DNA of 21,009 nucleotides from JAUSNA01 sp964511965 (GCA_964511965.1 CAZEGF010000017.1:1-21009), one strand, 5' to 3'. Shown: positions 1 to 6,453, counted from the stretch's first letter. The notes: generated by a model not told the origin, from the letters alone. Made by a program: numbers and translations.

Positions 1-184
1 CTTTAAGTGTATAAATAATGCTACCAGTTGGGACTTTCGGCTCCATGGATCCTGATGAGATAATAAATGACTTTATATTGGATAAAAGCGGAGTTTTAAG
101 AACAATTACATTAAATATAGTAAAAGGTAATATAAAAAATATAAACAAGAAATAGAAAACAAATGTATATAACTGGGCAGGCAT
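1..184 (-). CDS. lepB: Signal peptidase I, N-terminal part (runs off the left edge)
   Basis: Membrane serine/lysine protease that removes signal peptides from exported proteins. Reading the minus strand from the ATG at 184-182 gives 61 open codons up to the window edge. They encode a strongly hydrophobic segment (about residues 6-35, rich in F, I, L) followed by SSGSMEPKVPTGSIIYTLK. SGSMEP is the family box that carries the catalytic serine (about residue 47), and the P-x-G-S continuation also fits the family. The catalytic Lys and the rest of the fold lie outside the window. No clear Shine-Dalgarno is visible. It is divergent from the broken hydrolase at 330, with about 145 bases between them that hold no gene I can support. 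The membrane anchor plus serine box makes the family call firm; the subtype (bacterial or SipW-like) is open. Confidence 0.8.
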   Translation of the reverse strand, partial: MPAQLYTFVFYFLFIFFILPFTIFNVIVLKTPLLSNIKSFIISSGSMEPKVPTGSIIYTLK

Positions 185-329
185 AAATATCGGGGGCAAG
201 TAGATTCTAATATATGTTTACAAAAAATTTACCATCCCGCAAGAGATACAATCTAGGAAAAAAGTAGACAAACAATACCAATATTGACAATTGTTTCATT
301 TAAGAGCACGATCATATTAGGCTGAACTT

Positions 330-935
330 ATGGGAGCTGAATTATTGCTAGAGAGAGAAAAAGATATACCTCCTGTTCTTCGCAAATACACTGACCAAAT
401 AAGAAGATTAGAAAAAAGCCCCACGTATCAAGGATTGGACCTCCCACATGGGAATGGATAACCTGTTTTTCTATACCCCGGTCTTTATGAATCTGATAGG
501 GAGTTAATTTATCTTGAAAAATTTTTACGTGCTATCGGTTATACTCCGGAGTCGTCAGGCATAGGGATGAACCTCGGACAGCCTTGGCAGCAAGAACGTA
601 TGAGGAAAAAAGTTCATGGGATCGTTGCAACTTATGGAAATGCTTATATTGTTGGCCATAGTCTAGGTGGTTTTGAGGGAGCTCAAATAGCGCAATATGA
701 ACCGGGGGTTGAAAAAGTTATCGCTATTGCCTCTCCATTTATCGGTGGCATTGACTCAACAAACACTCCTTTTATGGAAAGTATATATTCCAGTAATGAC
801 GGTGTAGTAAGGCCATTTATGTCAAAATTCAAAGGACCGCATACTAAAAATGTTGAAGTATTCTCGCCGGAACACATAGAACATGTATGCCATGAAGGAA
901 CTTTTAGAGAGATAGGATATGCTCTTGCAGCTTAA
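330..935 (+). pseudogene. Alpha/beta hydrolase (lipase/esterase-like), interrupted by an in-frame TAA
   Basis: One reading frame from ATG 330 to TAA 933-935 would encode about 201 residues, but codon 44 (459-461) is TAA. Both sides belong to one hydrolase. Before the stop comes a charged N-terminus ending GLDLPHGNG. After it come PVFLYPGLYESD (oxyanion-hole strand and PG turn) and GIGMNLG, then the nucleophile elbow GHSLGG (Ser about residue 111), SSNDGVV (probable acid) and EHIEHVCH (probable His). Restart at ATG 567 would give 122 residues with the complete triad but without the first strand and oxyanion hole, so that product is probably not a normal enzyme. A CAA-to-TAA change is the simplest cause. 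TTGTTT (291-296) and TATTAG (315-320), 18 bases apart, are a weak possible promoter. The 3' end overlaps the convergent membrane-protein gene by about 4 bases. Confidence 0.7.
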
Positions 936-1552
936 TTTTTTGGAGAAAGCTTTCTGTAAACGTATGCCCCTGAGAGTGCAATGATTGGCCAGGAGATAAC
1001 AAGTCCGATTCCAAAAGCAAGAATTCCAAGAAGAGTTATTCCTATATAAGCAAAGCCTAACCAGAATAATTTTGTTTTATGTCCTTGAGTAATTTTTCCG
1101 CTTTTTCTAAATGCATCCATTGGACTCATTCCGCGGTCTATAATTAAGTAAGTCGTATATTGATATTTAATTCCCCAAATAATTCCAGGAATAATTAAAA
1201 GAATAAAACCTAATAATGTCACGACTCCATAAATTAATGATCCTAGGAAATAATTAAGCAGTAATGGGTAGTGAGAATATATTTCTGATAATTTGGGTTT
1301 TTTTCCGTCAACGATTTTAAGAGAAATTACAATTACACCAATTCCGGTTACCATTTGTATTAGCCAACTTATGATTGAAAATATGAATGTAATGTTGGGC
1401 ATATTATCCCGTGCCCAATCATGTAGCCAATTTGGAATCATCCCGGAAATAACAACTATTGCAAAAACAGCAATTAAAAATTGCCAGTGTTTTTTAAAGG
1501 TTTTCCACCCATACAATAACGAGTCTTTAACGGTAAATAATTTCGTTGCCAT
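932..1552 (-). CDS. DUF975-like multi-pass membrane protein
   Basis: A 206-residue integral membrane protein of unknown function. Hydrophobic segments lie near residues 23-40, 53-75, 95-135 and 165-200. The centre carries the pattern PGIIWGIKYQYTTYLIIDRG followed by MDAFRKSGKITQGHKTKLFWL. This resembles the DUF975 / glycerophosphodiesterase-membrane-domain families, in which a cytosolic loop with A-x-x-x-S-x-x-x-x-x-G-x-x precedes the last helices. A well-formed sigma70-type promoter stands immediately upstream (1570-1598), so it is probably transcribed apart from the sortase gene behind it. Its stop overlaps the stop of the hydrolase on the other strand. Membrane localisation is clear; the family name is a moderate-confidence match and no biochemical role can be assigned. 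Confidence 0.65.
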   Translation of the reverse strand: MATKLFTVKDSLLYGWKTFKKHWQFLIAVFAIVVISGMIPNWLHDWARDNMPNITFIFSIISWLIQMVTGIGVIVISLKIVDGKKPKLSEIYSHYPLLLNYFLGSLIYGVVTLLGFILLIIPGIIWGIKYQYTTYLIIDRGMSPMDAFRKSGKITQGHKTKLFWLGFAYIGITLLGILAFGIGLVISWPIIALSGAYVYRKLSPKN

Positions 1553-1569
1553 AAATTTCTGTTTGATGT

Positions 1570-1598
1570 ATTGTATCCGAGTTCAAAGTTATTGTAAA
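1570..1598 (-). promoter_or_regulatory. Promoter for the DUF975-like gene
   Basis: Read on the minus strand: TTTACA (1598-1593), a 17-base spacer, TACAAT (1575-1570). Transcription would start about 10 bases before the ATG at 1552. The -35 box begins only a few bases after the sortase stop codon. Confidence 0.6.
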
Positions 1599-1602
1599 GA
1601 GC

Positions 1603-2358
1603 CTAGATTTTTGGTGTGGCAAAAATGAGGAGTCTTTTCCATGCGGTTCCTGGTGGCCAGCAGGTTTGTAAAATTACCCGCTCCCCTTGACCCAAATTGC
1701 TGGCTATAAAATGAGTGTCTGATGGATCAATAATTTTCGTGTCGCTAACTGTGTAGTTAAAACGTTTTCCATTCAAAAACAAAACTACTTCATCCCCAAT
1801 CTCCATTTTATTCAGCAAATAAAACACTGCATTATACCGGCCTACATTCCAGAAGTTATCGGTACTATGCGCAAATAAATATGTTGTCCCATTGACTCCC
1901 GGAAAAGCAGTTCCTTTTGCATGTGCTATATTTTGCTGCAGGATTTTTAAGTACTCGCTTTCATTATCGGGATCCACATTTGCAATTATCCTCTCATTTG
2001 CTCCAATTTTAGGAATAACAACAGAAAATGCAGGGTCGGCCGGATATAAAATTTCTTCTCTTTTTCCTGAAAGAACGGCATTAAAAATACTTGGTTGTGT
2101 CTTTTCTGTTTGTTCTTTTTGAATAATTTTTCCCAGTTCTGAAGGTCCTTGGGGAATTGTTTGTGCAATCTTGTAATGAATATTAAAATGCTGAGCTACT
2201 TGATACCGGACTTCAAAAAAAATTGCAGGTCCAAATGTAAATAACAATCCAAAAATTGTAAAAAGTATGAGAAAGTTACCTAGAGTTCTAAGAATTAAAA
2301 ACCAGATGATATTATTTCGTCGGGAAGTTTTCTGATAATGCTTAGGTGGGACAGCCAT
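1603..2358 (-). CDS. Sortase (class C60 transpeptidase)
   Basis: Membrane-anchored cysteine transpeptidase that cleaves sorting signals and attaches proteins to the cell surface. The 251 residues show an N-terminal membrane anchor (about 20-47), a linker, and the sortase beta-barrel. Catalytic His164 lies in LFAHSTDN, Cys233 in LQTCWPPGT and Arg242 in AWKRLLIF, all in order and at normal spacing. TCWPPGT resembles the class D/E-like sortases common in CPR genomes. It lies 67 bases after the Nudix gene on the same strand. No LPxTG-type substrate was seen in this window, so its targets are encoded elsewhere. The sortase call is firm; the class is an inference. Confidence 0.9.
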   Translation of the reverse strand: MAVPPKHYQKTSRRNNIIWFLILRTLGNFLILFTIFGLLFTFGPAIFFEVRYQVAQHFNIHYKIAQTIPQGPSELGKIIQKEQTEKTQPSIFNAVLSGKREEILYPADPAFSVVIPKIGANERIIANVDPDNESEYLKILQQNIAHAKGTAFPGVNGTTYLFAHSTDNFWNVGRYNAVFYLLNKMEIGDEVVLFLNGKRFNYTVSDTKIIDPSDTHFIASNLGQGERVILQTCWPPGTAWKRLLIFATPKI

Positions 2359-2374
2359 AACACAGTGATAAGTA

Positions 2375-2437
2375 AATAGTGATTAGTGATTAGAAAGTTT
2401 TTTGTTTCATTCTATTTGCTAGTTACTAATTGCTATT
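2375..2437 (+). repeat. Imperfect inverted repeat, 19-bp stem with G-U pairs
   Basis: Arm 2375-2393 (AATAGTGATTAGTGATTAG) can pair over all 19 positions with arm 2419-2437 (CTAGTTACTAATTGCTATT) if four G-U pairs are allowed, with a 25-base loop. The wobbles fit only in plus-strand RNA; in minus-strand RNA they become A-C mismatches. The second arm includes the last codons of the Nudix gene. No T-run follows. Confidence 0.4.
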
Positions 2438-2860
2438 TCCTGTTTTCTCCTCTACAAAGAAAGCTTCTTTCTCCGCAGTCCAAGCAATTATCGCATCTTT
2501 CAATGCAGATGGGAGAACTTTAAGTGTAAGAAATTGTTCAAATGTTGCCCAATAAAAAGAGAGATGCTCTTCTTTTGAAATAACATCTTTTACATCAATA
2601 TCTACATGGAATACAAAACTAACTTCGTGCTTTTTTCTACTATCTTGCTCAAAGATATTTTCAACGCTTCCAATAAATGAACATGCGATAATTTTTGCAT
2701 CTATCTCCTCTCTAATTTCACGTCTTAATGCAACCTGCATTGTTTCACCAAATTCAACATGTCCTCCCGGTAGAAAAAAATAATCACGCCCGGTGGTTTG
2801 GCACACGAGAATTTTACGGTCACGTATTATAAGTGCTCTAACTAATAATTCTTGCGCCAT
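2426..2860 (-). CDS. Nudix hydrolase
   Basis: A 144-residue pyrophosphohydrolase of the Nudix superfamily, which cleaves nucleoside-diphosphate-linked (X) compounds using Mg2+. The full Nudix box G-x5-E-x7-R-E-x2-E-E runs from Gly33 to about Glu52 (GGHVEFGE then REIREEI). The N-terminus (VRALIIRDRKILVCQTTG) and the strand VSFVFHVDIDV fit the single-domain fold. The substrate cannot be told from sequence; housecleaning of oxidised nucleotides and processing of sugar nucleotides are both possible. The -10 box TATAAT lies six bases before the ATG, so the mRNA may be leaderless. It lies between dsbB and the sortase on the same strand. Confidence 0.9.
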   Translation of the reverse strand: MAQELLVRALIIRDRKILVCQTTGRDYFFLPGGHVEFGETMQVALRREIREEIDAKIIACSFIGSVENIFEQDSRKKHEVSFVFHVDIDVKDVISKEEHLSFYWATFEQFLTLKVLPSALKDAIIAWTAEKEAFFVEEKTGNSN

Positions 2861-2866
2861 ACATTA

Positions 2867-2872
2867 ATTATA
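2867..2872 (-). promoter_or_regulatory. -10 box of the Nudix gene, leaderless spacing
   Basis: The minus strand reads TGTATAAT, then TAATGT, then ATG. There is no good -35 at 17 bases, so this looks like an extended -10 type promoter. The expected transcription start falls at or next to the start codon. Confidence 0.4.
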
Positions 2873-2915
2873 CATAATTGAATATAACTTGAAAGTATAC
2901 CGGGGTATAAAAGTA

Positions 2916-3455
2916 TTAGTCTTTATTTTTGAAAAGACTTACCAGAATCACGAATAGAAAAGATGAAAACGCCATAACAGGAATCGTAATGTACCCAAAT
3001 TGTGCGAATTGAATAGCACTACATTTTGCAACTTCATCATTACATTGAAAAGCCGTTGGAAATATTTGAAGAAGTATATGATACGTTGCAATCAGAATTC
3101 CAATTATCGAAAGAGGTAAAATAAATTTTCTTATTTTTGTGTCATTTGTAATAAGAGCAACAAAGGCAATTAATGCTTGTGGGTACATTAGAACCCGTTG
3201 ATACCAACACAATTTACATGGCGCAAAATTTACGATTTCGGATAATGAGAGACTACCTGCTGTTGCAAGTCCACTTACGATTAAAACGATTACGACATAA
3301 TTATTTGAAATCAAATTTTTTAATCTTATTACTGTTTTGTTTTTTGGTTTTAGAAATCCATATCCATACATTACGATTAATAAAACACTCATGATTTGGA
3401 TCAATAACGTTCCGGCAGATAGTATTTGTATTAAAATCTGTGCTAAAGGTGACAT
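2916..3455 (-). CDS. dsbB: Disulfide bond formation protein DsbB
   Basis: Quinone-linked membrane oxidase that re-oxidises DsbA. The 179 residues hold about five hydrophobic segments. The first redox pair is Cys80/Cys83 in APCKLCWYQR, the hallmark DsbB box followed by the conserved Trp-Tyr-Gln-Arg; the second pair is Cys138/Cys145 in QCNDEVAKC. An additional hydrophobic segment near residues 13-33 precedes the usual four-helix core. Its ATG lies one base after the dsbA stop (TAAaATG), so the two genes are translationally coupled and the pair forms one oxidative folding system. VKOR-type proteins do the same job but lack the CxxCWYQR pattern. Confidence 0.92.
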   Translation of the reverse strand: MSPLAQILIQILSAGTLLIQIMSVLLIVMYGYGFLKPKNKTVIRLKNLISNNYVVIVLIVSGLATAGSLSLSEIVNFAPCKLCWYQRVLMYPQALIAFVALITNDTKIRKFILPLSIIGILIATYHILLQIFPTAFQCNDEVAKCSAIQFAQFGYITIPVMAFSSFLFVILVSLFKNKD

Positions 3456-3456
3456 T

Positions 3457-4308
3457 TTATTGTACTAATGGAAGCTTTTCTGGAGCAGCTTGCGTTGGAC
3501 TGGTACTAGGTACTTTTTCTATTGGTGCTACATCTTCACCAACAACTTTCTTGAGTTCCTCTGATATGATTTTTTTGAAATCTTCTATATTCGCAGGATT
3601 ATCAATTTTCTTACCATCTATGAAAAATGAAGGGGTTCCGGTAACACCGTTTTGAATTCCCTCAGTATTTTGATCTGAAATTAGTTTTGAGATGCTAGGA
3701 TCTTTTTGATCCTTCTTAAATTGCTCAACATTCATGCCTAATGACTTTACGTATTCCTCAAATTTTGCCTGAGGATCAACTTGACCTGCCCATTCTTCTT
3801 GCTTGTTGTATGCATTGTCAACGAATTCGAAGAATTTACCTTGTTTTGCTGCAGCCTCAGCTGCAACTGCTGCAGCCATTGCATTAGGATGAACTTGGGT
3901 AAGCGGGAAATTTTTAAACACGAGTTTTAAACGTTCTGGAAATGCTTGTAAAAGTTGTAAAACGACGGGATGATATGCTTTGCATGCCGGACATTGAAGA
4001 TCTCCATATTCAACCATCGTTACCATTTTTTGTGATTGATTTGCCGAATTTGTAGAATCCTTTCCATCTTTCGTCATAATGCGTGTGTGACCATTGCTGG
4101 CAAATTGCGCTTTACCTGTTGCGGTTTGGGGATTATTTTTATTCTTTGCGACAACTATAATTCCGACAAAAAGAAGCAAAAAGATTGCTGAAATAACTGA
4201 AATGGCAATCCATTTGACCGTTCCGTTTTTTTCTTCTAAATTTCTGGATTGCATTTTCTCAAGCTTTCTCAGTTCTTTGATTTGTTTTTTTGTGAGACCT
4301 TCGGCCAT
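3457..4308 (-). CDS. dsbA: Membrane-anchored DsbA-type thiol oxidase
   Basis: Introduces disulfides into exported proteins. The 283 residues comprise a basic cytosolic N-terminus (about 1-30), one membrane anchor (about 32-54), a Ser/Asn/Thr-rich linker, and a thioredoxin-fold domain of the DsbA/Thioredoxin_4 type. The active site is Cys106-Pro-Ala-Cys109 in GDLQCPACKAYHP, the cis-proline is Pro226 in GVTGTPSFFIDG, and an alpha-helical insertion lies between them. The C-terminus is a Pro/Thr/Ser tail. As with many CPR and Gram-positive DsbA proteins, it is tethered rather than free. dsbB follows after one base. A disulfide-isomerase role is less likely because dsbB is its direct partner. Confidence 0.92.
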   Translation of the reverse strand: MAEGLTKKQIKELRKLEKMQSRNLEEKNGTVKWIAISVISAIFLLLFVGIIVVAKNKNNPQTATGKAQFASNGHTRIMTKDGKDSTNSANQSQKMVTMVEYGDLQCPACKAYHPVVLQLLQAFPERLKLVFKNFPLTQVHPNAMAAAVAAEAAAKQGKFFEFVDNAYNKQEEWAGQVDPQAKFEEYVKSLGMNVEQFKKDQKDPSISKLISDQNTEGIQNGVTGTPSFFIDGKKIDNPANIEDFKKIISEELKKVVGEDVAPIEKVPSTSPTQAAPEKLPLVQ

Positions 4309-4369
4309 GAGTTATGTAACTTTTCTTAATTAATTTGCAAATATAATGCAGCAAATTAGTATAGAAAAG

Positions 4370-4375
4370 ATTATA
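4370..4375 (-). promoter_or_regulatory. Possible -10 box for the dsbA-dsbB operon
   Basis: The minus strand reads GGGTATAATC about 60 bases before the dsbA ATG. The same GGTATAATC string occurs at 11342-11350 before another gene. The -35 region (TTTTAT) is weak. Confidence 0.35.
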
Positions 4376-4529
4376 CCCGACTTCTTATTTAGATAAAAGG
4401 GGTATATCATATTGCAAGCTCAAGAGATAGTCAATAAGTTACGGTTTGGGAACTTGCGCCAGCGGTGAGAGTCGTGCTGAGCTTACTCAGTTGCTAAGCA
4501 ACAGCCAGTCTTTCCCAAAACTCATTTTG

Positions 4530-4726
4530 CGCCCCTAACAGGAATTGAACCTACAACCTCTCCCATCACTCACTTTCTCGAAAGTGTAGGACAGGTGCTC
4601 TAAGTTTTTTGCGACCCCGAGAGGAGTTGAACCTCCAATCTTTCCCTTAGGACGGGACTGCTCAATCCATTAAGCTACGGGGTCACAAAAAACTCAAGCT
4701 ACGCTTATCCGTTGAGCTATAGGGGC
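4530..4726 (-). ncRNA. Middle tRNA-like gene with a tRNA in its D-loop and a hairpin in its anticodon loop
   Basis: On the minus strand it has a perfect 7-bp acceptor (GCCCCTA at 4726-4720, TAGGGGC at 4537-4531), D-stem halves GCTC (4717-4714) and GAGC (4600-4597), the D-loop beginning AACGGATA, and a sound T-arm (GTAGG-TTCAATT-CCTGT). Between the D-stem halves lies a whole tRNA-Arg on a 9-bp stalk (4603-4611 with 4686-4694, AGTTTTTTG/CAAAAAACT on the minus strand, joined to the acceptor by a G-U pair). The anticodon arm reads ACCT-GTCCTA and then a hairpin, CACTTT-CGAG-AAAGTG (4571-4586), before GGGAG-AGGTT. With both insertions removed it would be tRNA-sized, but the anticodon stem pairs poorly. 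CCU (Arg) is the likely ancestral anticodon, though the D-arm/anticodon text also resembles tRNA-Val. No CCA is encoded. Confidence 0.5.
4612..4684 (-). tRNA. tRNA-Arg(CCU)
   Basis: A complete 73-base tRNA on the minus strand. The acceptor is GACCCCG/CGGGGTC (7 bp); the D-arm is GCTT-AATGGATT-GAGC; the anticodon arm is GTCCC-GTCCTAA-GGGAA with anticodon CCT at 4651-4649 (four of five stem pairs, the outermost G-A mismatched); the variable loop is AGATT; the T-arm is GGAGG-TTCAACT-CCTCT; the discriminator is G. CCA is not encoded. It reads AGG codons. It is located entirely inside the D-loop of the surrounding tRNA-like gene, and its acceptor helix is prolonged by a further 9-10 pairs into a helix of about 17 bp, so 5' and 3' processing would have to cut it from a stalk. 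Confidence 0.85.
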
Positions 4727-4848
4727 ATCCTGAGGTTATTTTAGCATAGTAGGCGCAAAATGTAGGACGGGACTGCTCAATCCCTCAACGCAGTGCTTAA
4801 GCACTGTAAGCTACGCCGGCACAATGTATTTTAACACGTAAACTTAAT

Positions 4849-5166
4849 TCACTGGATTTTAGTAACAAGCACTTCCAAGTTTTCCTGGCCGATATTTGTT
4901 ACCCCAAACTGATCGCCAATCTCTATCTCACCGGAAATCCCTTCACTTATCCTTGGGTTCCACATGTGTTCGCTTCCAGATCTAATGAAATGAAGCAAAC
5001 CAACACCAGATTTAACTTGCCAGAAATAATCGTGTTCACTTGTTCGCATTGGTAGTTCACTACGCGGTTCTATAGTTATACGAAAATCATTAGGATTATC
5101 TGCTTCTATCTTTTGCTTCGTCACACCTTCTGCAAGTATTTTTATCTGCGGGGTTTTTTCTGCCAT
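4849..5166 (-). CDS. Small cupin-like protein
   Basis: A 105-residue soluble protein starting at the ATG at 5166. The upstream in-frame part is AT-rich, overlaps the divergent gene and is unlikely to be used. The sequence is mainly beta-strand: FRITIEPRSELPMRTSEHDYFWQV, then GVGLLHFIRSGSEHMW, then GEIEIGDQFGVTNIGQENLEVLVTKI. The G-(D)-x-F-G-V-x-N-x-G-x-E-x-L-x-V ending recalls the second cupin motif, in which the barrel closes. The metal-binding His set of motif 1 is not clearly complete, so a binding rather than catalytic role is possible. It is divergent from the formyltransferase-like gene with promoters back to back; the pairing may mean shared regulation. Confidence 0.55.
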   Translation of the reverse strand: MAEKTPQIKILAEGVTKQKIEADNPNDFRITIEPRSELPMRTSEHDYFWQVKSGVGLLHFIRSGSEHMWNPRISEGISGEIEIGDQFGVTNIGQENLEVLVTKIQ

Positions 5167-5172
5167 TTTGGC

Positions 5173-5225
5173 ATTATAGAGGAGATAAATAATTGTTGCA
5201 AACAAACAATAGTTGCATATATACT
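5173..5225. promoter_or_regulatory. Back-to-back promoters sharing one palindromic -35 box
   Basis: TTGCAA at 5196-5201 is its own reverse complement. Leftward it lies 17 bases from TATAAT (5178-5173), six bases before the cupin ATG. Rightward it lies 18 bases from TATACT (5220-5225), ten bases before the ATG at 5236. Both mRNAs would be leaderless or nearly so, and the two polymerases could not bind at once. Confidence 0.5.
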
Positions 5226-5235
5226 TTTTCATGCT

Positions 5236-6453
5236 ATGGCAGCGGAAGTAGAAGGAATAGTCAATACTCAACAGCTTGAAACAGCAGATTTCAATTCCCA
5301 ATATGAATTTGTAGATGGCCGTATCGATCAATGGGATGTAGATCATAATACCCCCTTTACACCGTTAAAAATTGGGGTTATGGGATCTGGCAAATTTGCA
5401 GATCAATACGTACAGGGAGCTATAGCTGCAGGACACGAAATAGTATTCGTAGTCGGTCCAGCTATTGTGGATGGAAAAGAACCTGACGCAGTGCGCGCAA
5501 CCGCCAAAAACCTTGGAATTCCGAATTTTAAATTCAGCAGTCTCACGCAACCGAATGCGGCTGAAAATCTCAGTAAATTTAAACCGGATATTATGATTGC
5601 AGCAGGTCTTACCGCAACGGTTCCTCAAGAAGTAGCAGAAATTGCACCTATGGATTTCTGGGGTTGGCATCCGTCAAGAGCAAAGGAGGATGGGTATCGG
5701 GGAAGATCTTCAACAAACTGGCAACGAATAAATGAACTTACTGATGAAAAAGGGAATCCGGCAATTGGTATGTGTGTTTATTCTCTCAGTCGTGGAGATG
5801 AATTAATACCCAAGGAATTCAGCGTAAATAATAAACCATTACCAATTGGTTCAATAGAAAACGATCCTAATGATACTCTCGACAAAGGCCCCATACTTGC
5901 TGAAAAATTAGTAACCCTACCGGAAGATTCAACAACTGTGATATCAGCTTATAACAATGTGCTAATGCCAGAAGGCGTTAAATACATGCTTGAGATTACC
6001 AACAAAATGGCAATCGCAAAAGATATGGGTCTTATTTTCCGTGGTGAACCACAAATAGATGGAGATGGAAATTACCAACCTCCTATTGAAAAAAAGCATG
6101 TAAAGATAGATCTTTCAAAGCCGGCACATAATGTTAAAGCAATAGTGGATGGTGGAACTTTTAATCCCGGTGCCTGGATAGAAGACTCTGAAGGTAACAT
6201 GATTACACTATATGAAGGATTAGTTGAGGAAGGGGAATCAGAACCCGGATTGTTAGTTGACATTGTAGAAATGGATCAAAATACAGGTTATATCCTTATA
6301 GGTACAGGGGAGGGATTGATTAAGGTTGGAGTAATGAGAGGTGGAAAAATGGATGGGTCAAAAGAAGTAAAAGAAAAACCTACTCCTGCCTATCATTTTG
6401 CTAATGAAAAGGGTTGGGAGAAAAACAATACAAAATTTAAACCTCAAATATAA
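5236..6453 (+). CDS. Formyltransferase-like protein (Fmt fold) with altered active site
   Basis: The 405 residues match the layout of methionyl-tRNA formyltransferase relatives. There is a non-conserved N-terminus of about 43 residues, then a Rossmann-type start (LKIGVMGSGKFADQYVQGAI). Next comes PDIMIAAGLTATVPQEV, then WGWHPSRA where Fmt has N-x-H-x-S, and LDKGPIL where Fmt has the D-x-G-P-I-L Asp loop. Residues of about 290-390 (VKAIVDGGTFNPGAWI, later GLIKVGVMRGG) resemble the Fmt C-terminal barrel. His145 and Asp217 are present, but the Asn of the catalytic trio is replaced (Gly143). A cofactor such as 10-formyl-tetrahydrofolate is plausible but not shown. The start at 5236 is preferred because upstream codons overlap the divergent promoter. 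It could be a sugar N-formyltransferase-like enzyme, a diverged Fmt or a non-catalytic relative. Confidence 0.65.
   Translation: MAAEVEGIVNTQQLETADFNSQYEFVDGRIDQWDVDHNTPFTPLKIGVMGSGKFADQYVQGAIAAGHEIVFVVGPAIVDGKEPDAVRATAKNLGIPNFKFSSLTQPNAAENLSKFKPDIMIAAGLTATVPQEVAEIAPMDFWGWHPSRAKEDGYRGRSSTNWQRINELTDEKGNPAIGMCVYSLSRGDELIPKEFSVNNKPLPIGSIENDPNDTLDKGPILAEKLVTLPEDSTTVISAYNNVLMPEGVKYMLEITNKMAIAKDMGLIFRGEPQIDGDGNYQPPIEKKHVKIDLSKPAHNVKAIVDGGTFNPGAWIEDSEGNMITLYEGLVEEGESEPGLLVDIVEMDQNTGYILIGTGEGLIKVGVMRGGKMDGSKEVKEKPTPAYHFANEKGWEKNNTKFKPQI

Larger units (their letters stand above)
4523..4762. repeat. 11-bp perfect inverted repeat around the middle tRNA-like gene
   Basis: CATTTTGCGCC at 4523-4533 and GGCGCAAAATG at 4752-4762. 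The arms sit at the two ends of the insertion in the anticodon loop of the outer tRNA-like sequence and would form a stalk carrying the middle one. The inner bases of one arm overlap the acceptor end of the middle gene, so the two pairings partly compete. Confidence 0.6.
4457..4820 (-). pseudogene. Outermost degenerate tRNA-Arg-like sequence, interrupted by a nested tRNA-like gene
   Basis: On the minus strand the ends pair as a 7-bp acceptor stem (GCCGGCG at 4820-4814, CGCTGGC at 4464-4458, one G-U pair). Then follow TA, D-stem halves GCTT and GAGC, and GTCCC-GTCCTA as the 5' half of an anticodon arm. After a long insertion the frame resumes with GGGAAAGACTGG, almost identical to GGGAAAGATTGG of the intact tRNA-Arg at 4612-4684. 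A stretch of 21 bases (4763-4783) is identical to 4648-4668 of that tRNA. The D-loop holds a hairpin (CAGTGC-TTAA-GCACTG, 4791-4806). The 3' half holds GTTGC-TAA-GCAAC (4490-4502) and CTGAG-CTTA-CTCAG (4477-4490, plus strand) and no TTC T-loop. It is therefore probably not a working tRNA as it stands. The insertion begins CATTTTGCG and ends CGCAAAATG and contains the next tRNA-like gene. Confidence 0.4.

Noticed and set aside
18..155. 45-codon plus-strand frame at the left end
   Set aside because: Antisense to the signal peptidase I frame, whose SGSMEP motif and membrane segment are clear.
459..461. Recoding of TAA as an amino acid
   Set aside because: Other genes in the window end with TAA normally, and no known CPR code reassigns TAA.
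4455..4510. Separate plus-strand tRNA suggested by a D-loop-like AGCGGT-GAGAG
   Set aside because: No anticodon arm with a 7-base loop and no T-arm follow; the bases are better explained as the 3' half of the outer tRNA-like sequence on the minus strand.
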